Below, piece after piece: positions 38,156 to 42,889 of a stretch of DNA of 42,889 nt. The translations under genes were made by a program, and so were the position numbers. How positions within the stretch are numbered: position 1 is the stretch's first letter; every line of letters starts with the position of its first letter. Origin of the DNA: Oscillospiraceae bacterium (GTDB taxonomy: Bacteria; Bacillota; Clostridia; Oscillospirales; UBA929); assembly GCA_031254195.1 (NCBI GenBank), contig JAIRUW010000024.1, positions 1 through 42,889 on the forward strand, read 5' to 3'. Under the pieces are notes generated by a model, which was not told where the DNA came from, did no database searches, and worked only from the letters and a program-made list of their open reading frames with translations.

Positions 38156-39016
38156 TCACCGCTTCTTTACCGGGATCCACACCTCGCTGGCGCCGTAGCC
38201 GAAGTCCCCCCTGCCATAGCCATACCACATCTCGAAGGACGGCCCTTCGACCTGCTCGTACTCCGATGTCGGGAACCACTCCGTAAAAATGCGCCGCCAT
38301 GTATCCTTCACGTCATTTTTCGGTGAAGGAAAAATAGCCCAGGTCTGCGCGGGGACATTTAGCCGCGTATAGGTTTCGGGGATACACAGCTCCGGCGGCG
38401 CATAAGCGCACATCATAAACTTTAACGATTCGTCCGTCTGATATAACAGCGCCGCGTGGAACCACATATCACGCGGGCGTCCCAGAAAATCGTTGAAACG
38501 GTCCCATGTGCCGTCCGCCATCTTTTCCTTTACAAACCGCGGCACATCGGAAAAGGCCTGTTCCATGTCGGAACTTACAATGCTGTAGACGCCAAACACC
38601 TCAAATGTTTCTCTTTGCTCAACTCGGTAATTCATCTCGATATCCCCTTTGATTGAGATAGAGAAGGTCATCTTCGGATAGGCTTTCAACGAAGCGCCCG
38701 TATCGCGCGCCAGTACCGGCGTCACGCCGTGCAGGCTCTTAAACGCCCGGCTGAACGCCTCCGGCGACTCATACCCGTACTTCAAAGCCATGTCTATGAC
38801 CTTGCCGCCGCTTGTTTGCAACTCGAAAGCCGCCAGCGTCAGCCGCCTGCGCCGGATGTATTCCGACAGTGTCACGCCCGTGATAAAGGAAAACATCCTT
38901 TGAAAATGATAGGCCGAACAGCAAGCGGTTTGCGCTGCTTTGCCATACGAGATTTCTTCCGCCAGATTTGCTTCGATATAGTCCATGGCGTCATTCATCC
39001 TGTCAAGCCAATCCAT
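38156..39016 (-). CDS. AraC family regulator with GyrI-like effector domain
   Basis: 286 aa. The N-terminal AraC/XylS double helix-turn-helix is at about residues 8-108 (YGKAAQTACCSAYHFQRMFS, LSEYIRRRRLTLAAFELQTS, YESPEAFSRAFKSLHGVTP). A C-terminal GyrI-like small-molecule domain follows at about 128-286 (VEQRETFEVFGVYSIVSSDM, EMWYGYGRGDFGYGASEVWI). Similar proteins (Rob/SoxS-like with GyrI) sense drugs or bile-like compounds. It lies just downstream of the MATE group on the same strand, so that exporter is a plausible target. Confidence 0.92.
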   Translation of the reverse strand: MDWLDRMNDAMDYIEANLAEEISYGKAAQTACCSAYHFQRMFSFITGVTLSEYIRRRRLTLAAFELQTSGGKVIDMALKYGYESPEAFSRAFKSLHGVTPVLARDTGASLKAYPKMTFSISIKGDIEMNYRVEQRETFEVFGVYSIVSSDMEQAFSDVPRFVKEKMADGTWDRFNDFLGRPRDMWFHAALLYQTDESLKFMMCAYAPPELCIPETYTRLNVPAQTWAIFPSPKNDVKDTWRRIFTEWFPTSEYEQVEGPSFEMWYGYGRGDFGYGASEVWIPVKKR

Positions 39017-39099
39017 CGATCTCCCTCCCTTCGAGATCCATCATACCGCATATCAAAAACACATGCCTTGCATTTGGTGCACGAAAAAATCATGACCTT

Positions 39100-39324
39100 T
39101 CACGCCGGCGGCGGGCCGAACACAAGCACCAGCGCGACCGTCAGCAGCACCGTCCCCGCCGTCAGCGCGAACAGAATGATCAGCGCGGCTCTCATGCCCT
39201 TCGTCAGCGTCTTTTCTTTCCGTCCCTTGAAAAAGGTGATGGCCGAAACCACAGCGACCACCAAGCAGGTGGCTGTCAGCGGGTCCAGCAGCAGCCGCGG
39301 CAGGGCTTTCAAAGCGTCAAACAT
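39100..39324 (-). CDS. Small two-helix membrane protein coupled to the MATE gene
   Basis: 74 aa with two membrane segments, at about 15-33 (LDPLTATCLVVAVVSAITFF) and 46-70 (ALIILFALTAGTVLLTVALV), separated by a basic loop GRKEKTLTKG. Its start overlaps the 3' end of the MATE gene by 8 bp, which supports a real, translationally coupled gene. No family recognised; function unknown. Confidence 0.65.
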   Translation of the reverse strand: MFDALKALPRLLLDPLTATCLVVAVVSAITFFKGRKEKTLTKGMRAALIILFALTAGTVLLTVALVLVFGPPPA

Positions 39325-40717
39325 CTTCCCCCTCCTCCAACGCCGGCCTGGTCACATCCCGTATCCATTTCTTCTGCTTAAAGCGCCACCAGGCCACGGC
39401 GAACTTCCAGACCTCCTCGAAGACCATCACGCAGAAAACGGCCAGAGCGCCCCACTGGAACACAAGCCCGGCCAGTGCCGCCAGCGGTACGGCCAAAGCG
39501 TACATGGAGATGATGTCGATAATCATCGCCGCCTTGGTGTCGCCGCCTCCGCGCAGGATGCCGACGATAATGGTGAAGTTGACGGCGCGCGCTGGGGCCG
39601 CTATACAGGAGATCAGGAGCATCAGGCGCGCAAGCTGTTCTGTTTCCGTGCTCTCGGCAAAGAGCGGTATCATATAAGGCGCGATGATGAAAGCCGTCAG
39701 CACCGCCAGCAGGCCACCCGCCACGCTCCCGGCCACCAGCACCCGGCGCAGCAGGGCCTTGCCCATCGCGTACATGCCCTCTTTCCTGCCCGACCCCAGC
39801 TCCTTGCAAACTACCACGGCGATGGCGTGCCCCACGCCGAAATACAGCGCGGCGGCGACCCGCTCGATGTTGAGGGCGATGGCGTAGGCGGCGACGCCCG
39901 AAGCGTTGGACGGCATATAGGCGAGAATGATGGGGAAGAGGGAAAACCCAAGGCCCCACAGCGCCTCGTTGCCGATGACCGGCAGGCAGATGCGCAAATA
40001 GTCCTTCCACAGCACCCGGCCGGGGCGCAGCATCAGGCGGGGCTTCATGATAAAGCGCGTGTCACGCGCGGAAAAGACGAAGGTGACCCCGATCTCCAGT
40101 ATCCGGGCCAGCAGTGTGGCAAGGGCCGCGCCGCGTACGCCAAGCTCGGGGAAGGGGCCTATGCCGAAAATGAGAAAGTAATTGAGAATGGTGCTGACCG
40201 ACATCGACATGACCAGCACGTTCATCCCCATGCGCGGGTTCTCCATCGCCCTTTGCGCGCCGAGGATCATCATGGTAAACGAGTTGAGCACCAGCGACGG
40301 CGCGACGATCTGCGCGTATTCCGCCGCCACTGCCGCGATGGAAGGGCTGGAGGTGGTGAGCGACATCGTTTGCAGCGGGAACAGGGCAATCACGCCGCAT
40401 ATGAGAAAGGAAAACGAGCCGCCCAGCACAAAGCCGATGCCAAGCAGGCGGTTGATGGCGTCCCTGTCGCCCCGCCCCCAATACTGCCCCACAAGCACCG
40501 TCATGCCGCTCTGCACGCCGAAGATGAACAGGCTGATGACAAAAAACCATGTGTTGGCCAGCGTCAGCGCGGCAAGCTCCGTCTCGCCCAAGGTGCCCAC
40601 CATGAAGGTGTCGATCAGCATAAGCGAGCTGTTGATTAAGTTTTGCAATATGATGGGGACGGCCAGCTTCATCAGCCGGCGCGTCAGCCCGGCCGTCCCC
40701 GCGGTAGGTTTATCCAT
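39317..40717 (-). CDS. MATE family multidrug/sodium antiporter
   Basis: 466 aa from ATG 40717 (AAGGA upstream); the longer frame upstream lies inside the ECF gene and is not expected. Twelve membrane segments in two similar halves: MKLAVPIILQNLINSSLMLI, VGTLGETELAALTLAN, SGMTVLVGQYWGRGD, later GVAAYAIALNIERVA, AVVVCKELGSGRKEG and GILRGGGDTKAAMIIDI. MATE proteins export cationic drugs or metabolites with Na+ or H+. It follows the ECF S gene by 5 bp in the coaX operon. Confidence 0.93.
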   Translation of the reverse strand: MDKPTAGTAGLTRRLMKLAVPIILQNLINSSLMLIDTFMVGTLGETELAALTLANTWFFVISLFIFGVQSGMTVLVGQYWGRGDRDAINRLLGIGFVLGGSFSFLICGVIALFPLQTMSLTTSSPSIAAVAAEYAQIVAPSLVLNSFTMMILGAQRAMENPRMGMNVLVMSMSVSTILNYFLIFGIGPFPELGVRGAALATLLARILEIGVTFVFSARDTRFIMKPRLMLRPGRVLWKDYLRICLPVIGNEALWGLGFSLFPIILAYMPSNASGVAAYAIALNIERVAAALYFGVGHAIAVVVCKELGSGRKEGMYAMGKALLRRVLVAGSVAGGLLAVLTAFIIAPYMIPLFAESTETEQLARLMLLISCIAAPARAVNFTIIVGILRGGGDTKAAMIIDIISMYALAVPLAALAGLVFQWGALAVFCVMVFEEVWKFAVAWWRFKQKKWIRDVTRPALEEGEDV

Positions 40718-40722
40718 AGAAT

Positions 40723-41307
40723 TTATGTCCTTGCAAATGGTTTCAGGCGCACCGCCAACACCGGTATCAGCACGACGGCAAGCCCCAATTCTATCGCGCC
40801 GTTGATGCTCACCACGATCTGGATGATCATCCGCAGCGTCTCGCCCAGCGGGAGTATGCTGTCTCCGGCGAACAGCCCGATGGCCGTCAGGACGAAGACG
40901 GTGTTGGACAGCGTCCCTATCCCCGCGAAGACAGCGGCGCGCGCCCAAAGGGGCAGCTTGGTTTTCATCAGCGTCAGCCCCAGCAGAAGCAGGACGCATC
41001 CGACCAGTACGCGGGGGACGATGGAGATGCGCGGGTCAAGGAAAATGGCCCCCTCAATGGGGTTGATGAGGAACGCGTTGAGGATGTTGGTGACGCCCCA
41101 TACCGAGGCGAGGAGAAGCCCGGCGGCGGGCCCAAGCAGGACGGCGCCCAGCAGGACGGGCAGGTGCAGGGTGGTGATGGACAGCACGCCGTAGGAGATG
41201 TACCCGACATAGGGCACAAAGGTCATCACGATGATGACGGCGCAGAACAGGGCGATTTGGAGTGTTGTGCGGGTTTTGCCGCGCTGGGATTGAAGATCGC
41301 TTTGCAT
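40723..41307 (-). CDS. ECF transporter S component, probably for pantothenate
   Basis: 194 aa with about six hydrophobic helices and the S-component pattern TTLHLPVLLGAVLLGPAAGL followed by LLASVWGVTNILNAFLINP. S components bind a vitamin and dock on a shared EcfAAT energy module, absent here and presumably encoded elsewhere. RBS AAGGAGG precedes the ATG. It lies between coaX (pantothenate kinase) and a MATE gene on the same strand. The coaX neighbour suggests pantothenate (PanT-like) as ligand; riboflavin or another vitamin cannot be excluded. Confidence 0.85.
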   Translation of the reverse strand: MQSDLQSQRGKTRTTLQIALFCAVIIVMTFVPYVGYISYGVLSITTLHLPVLLGAVLLGPAAGLLLASVWGVTNILNAFLINPIEGAIFLDPRISIVPRVLVGCVLLLLGLTLMKTKLPLWARAAVFAGIGTLSNTVFVLTAIGLFAGDSILPLGETLRMIIQIVVSINGAIELGLAVVLIPVLAVRLKPFART

Positions 41308-41463
41308 GGGAATTCCTCCTTGCTGCTGTTCTTGGCTGCTTCACCGGCTTGCAGGGCGTGGCAAGGGGGAATTCACTTCCCACTTCCACGGCCGCCCGCA
41401 AGCCGCGTATAAAGCGCGACACGGATACAGCGCATAATTTATATGTAAACAACCGTATGGCCG

Positions 41464-42234
41464 CTACATATCAGGGTTTTTCTCATAAATGAGACGCAGG
41501 CCCTCCAGCAGCAGCGTCGGCTCGTGGCGTACCTCGCGGCGCATATGCGGGACGACGCGCTCGCTGAGGCCGCCGGTGGCAAAGACGCGGAATGTCTGCT
41601 TCATCTCCTCCTCCGTGCGCGCCACCATCCCGTCCAGCATCGACGCCCAGCCGAATATCGCGCCCGAGCGCATACAATCGACCGTATTGCTCCCGACGAC
41701 GCGGGCCGGCGTGTCCAGGCTGATCTTGGGGAGCTGCGCCGTCTTTAGGCTGAGGGCCTCCACCGAGGTGTTGAGGCCGGGCATGATGGCCCCGCCGACA
41801 AAGCGGCTTTTTGCGTCGATGACACTCATCGTCGTGGCGGTGCCCATGTCAAAGATGATGATGGGCGGCTTCGCGCGCGCAAGGGCGGCGACGGCGTTGC
41901 AGACCATATCGCTGCCCAACTGGGCGGGGTTGTCTATCACAATGTCCAGCCCGGTCTTGACGCCGGGCCCGACGACCTTGGGGTCTTTGCCGATGTGCAG
42001 GCGGATTCCCTTGCATAAAGCGTCGGTGACCGGCAGCGCCACCGAGCTGACGATGGCGCCGGTAATCATCTCCGGCTCCAGGCCGTGCAGGGCCAATATA
42101 TCGCGCATCAGCACCGCCCATTCGTCGGCGGAGCGCCAGTGCGCGGTGTGGGCGCGGGCTTTGCAGACCAGCCTGGGGCCATCGAAAACGCCCGCCAAAA
42201 TGTTGGTGTTGCCCATGTCCAGGGCCAGTAACAT
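41464..42234 (-). CDS. coaX: Type III pantothenate kinase
   Basis: 256 aa ASKHA-fold kinase, the first step of coenzyme A synthesis. Start MLLALDMGNTNILAGVFDGP with the phosphate-binding DMGNTN, PGVKTGLDIVIDNPAQLGSD, the IIIFDMGTATTMSVIDAKS motif, and GGAIMPGLNTSVEALSLKTA. I chose ATG 42234 (AGGGGAG 9 nt upstream); in-frame ATGs at 42240 and 42243 sit too near the RBS. A 156-bp gap separates it from the ECF gene on the same strand. Confidence 0.95.
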   Translation of the reverse strand: MLLALDMGNTNILAGVFDGPRLVCKARAHTAHWRSADEWAVLMRDILALHGLEPEMITGAIVSSVALPVTDALCKGIRLHIGKDPKVVGPGVKTGLDIVIDNPAQLGSDMVCNAVAALARAKPPIIIFDMGTATTMSVIDAKSRFVGGAIMPGLNTSVEALSLKTAQLPKISLDTPARVVGSNTVDCMRSGAIFGWASMLDGMVARTEEEMKQTFRVFATGGLSERVVPHMRREVRHEPTLLLEGLRLIYEKNPDM

Positions 42235-42262
42235 GCTCATCATCTCCCCTCGCATGGACTAA

Positions 42263-42292
42263 AGTATAGTATATTTTGAGCCTGTTTGTCAA
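42263..42292 (-). promoter_or_regulatory. Promoter of coaX
   Basis: Minus-strand TTGACA (42292-42287), 18-bp spacer, TATACT (42268-42263). The sequence ATGGACT just downstream (42254-42260 on plus) is the inverse of AGTCCAT found in the direct repeats at 42347-42382. Confidence 0.65.
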
Positions 42293-42346
42293 GTTGCCCG
42301 CTCGCCCGGCGAAAATCGAAAAAAATGCAAAAAATCTTTCAAACGA

Positions 42347-42382
42347 GCAAGATAGTCCATACGAAAGCAAGATAGTCCATAC
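42347..42382 (+). repeat. Two 16-bp direct repeats with 20-bp period upstream of the last gene
   Basis: GCAAGATAGTCCATAC occurs at 42347-42362 and 42367-42382, offset 20 bp, about two helix turns. A possible extended -10, TGTGATAGA (42398-42406), lies just downstream. The layout is typical of a tandem activator or response-regulator site. Confidence 0.8.
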
Positions 42383-42461
42383 CCAACTGCGAAAAAATGT
42401 GATAGAGTGGGGTTCAGGCGCACAACGAAACCCCAATAATTGCGAAATGGAGGAAACCCCT

Positions 42462-42889
42462 ATGAAAACCTTAAAACGCACCCTCGCAATGTCCATCGCG
42501 GCAATCATGCTTGTTTGCCTGTTGCCGCTGACCGCAATCGCGGCTTCGCCCGATTTCACGCTAAACAAAAATTCTTACGCAGAAGGTGAAACAATCATCG
42601 CCAATGTTACGGGAATACCGCCGTATGGCAATACCTTTTTCTTCTTGGCCCTTTACAGAACGGGCGCGGGCGCACAAGAGTTTATAGCCGAAGCGAACAG
42701 CTATCAACTGAACGAGGATACGAACACATATAATTTCACATCGCCGCATGGCGGTAATCTCGAAGTGCGGCTTTATGAAATGTACCGCGATTCCGACAAT
42801 GATAAACTTTTGAAGAAAATCTCTATTAGTATCGGCGGGCAGACATCAACACTCGACATGACACCGGCAGAACGACTCGCGGTAGCGGA
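42462..42889 (+). CDS. Secreted protein of unknown function, cut by the right edge
   Basis: Open frame of 142 codons from ATG 42462 (GGAGG 8 nt upstream) to the end of the window. Signal peptide MKTLKRTLAMSIAAIMLVCL followed by a TAIAA cleavage region. The mature start SPDFTLNKNSYAEGETIIAN and the later beta-strand pattern look like an immunoglobulin-like or PapD-like extracellular beta domain. No family is certain. Its promoter region carries the direct repeats at 42347-42382. Confidence 0.75.
   Translation, partial: MKTLKRTLAMSIAAIMLVCLLPLTAIAASPDFTLNKNSYAEGETIIANVTGIPPYGNTFFFLALYRTGAGAQEFIAEANSYQLNEDTNTYNFTSPHGGNLEVRLYEMYRDSDNDKLLKKISISIGGQTSTLDMTPAERLAVA

Noticed and set aside
38729..40639. 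636-codon plus-strand frame
   Set aside because: It lies opposite the MATE, small membrane and AraC genes, which have clear family motifs. Its composition (Arg, His, Gln, Gly) is typical of an antisense shadow in GC-rich DNA.

Overview
The window looks like chromosome of an anaerobic, endospore-forming Firmicute of class Clostridia. The support is the germination protease Gpr, a PolC-type replicase, the cell-envelope/isoprenoid cluster pyrH-frr-uppS-cdsA-dxr-rseP-ispG, a clostripain-type protease, S-layer homology (SLH) domains and WG-repeat surface proteins. The species cannot be told from the sequence. The left quarter is visibly more AT-rich than the rest and carries the mobile DNA.

Left part (1 to about 4030): a secreted WG-repeat protein that runs off the left edge, behind a Wzy/WaaL-type polysaccharide polymerase or ligase, both on the minus strand. 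Just upstream of the polymerase is a 132-bp segment bounded by perfect 17-bp inverted repeats. It contains a good promoter (TTGCAT, 17-bp spacer, TATAAT) that now points away from the polymerase. A small serine recombinase gene lies directly beside it. This looks like an invertible promoter switch for surface polysaccharide, now OFF. It is the most striking candidate system here.

Mobile element (about 4.0 to 11.22 kb): small serine recombinase, HTH repressor plus ImmA-type protease, MobQ-type relaxase, a DUF3800 gene, a possible small RNA, an oriT candidate with an RSF1010-like nick core, a DUF3847 gene, a large TnpX-type serine recombinase, and a 58-aa TnpW gene. Together these suggest an integrative mobilizable element of the Tn4451/TnpX type. 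Its right end abruptly truncates a SpoIID-like/peptidoglycan-binding gene. The matching 3' part of that gene is not visible in the window.

Middle (11.2 to 24.3 kb): the truncated cell-wall protein, a secreted clostripain-family protease, a MerR regulator with a 19-bp-spacer promoter, a tandemly duplicated WG/LRR lipoprotein-like gene, and a MacAB-like export operon (adaptor, ATPase, permease) that ends in an SLH-domain protein.

Housekeeping cluster (24.3 to 35.4 kb, minus strand): pyrH-frr-uppS-cdsA-dxr-rseP-ispG, a QueG-like Fe-S protein, a GNAT acetyltransferase and polC. Most genes abut or overlap by 4 bp. PolC is unusual: it lacks the proofreading exonuclease normally inserted in the PHP domain, keeps all nine canonical PHP metal ligands, and has a palindromic repeat inserted in frame.

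Right end (35.6 to 42.9 kb): an M23 peptidase with a G5 domain, gpr, an AraC/GyrI-like regulator, and a minus-strand group coaX, ECF S component, MATE transporter and small membrane protein. Last comes the start of a secreted protein whose promoter region has two 16-bp direct repeats with a 20-bp period. I saw no tRNA, rRNA or CRISPR array.
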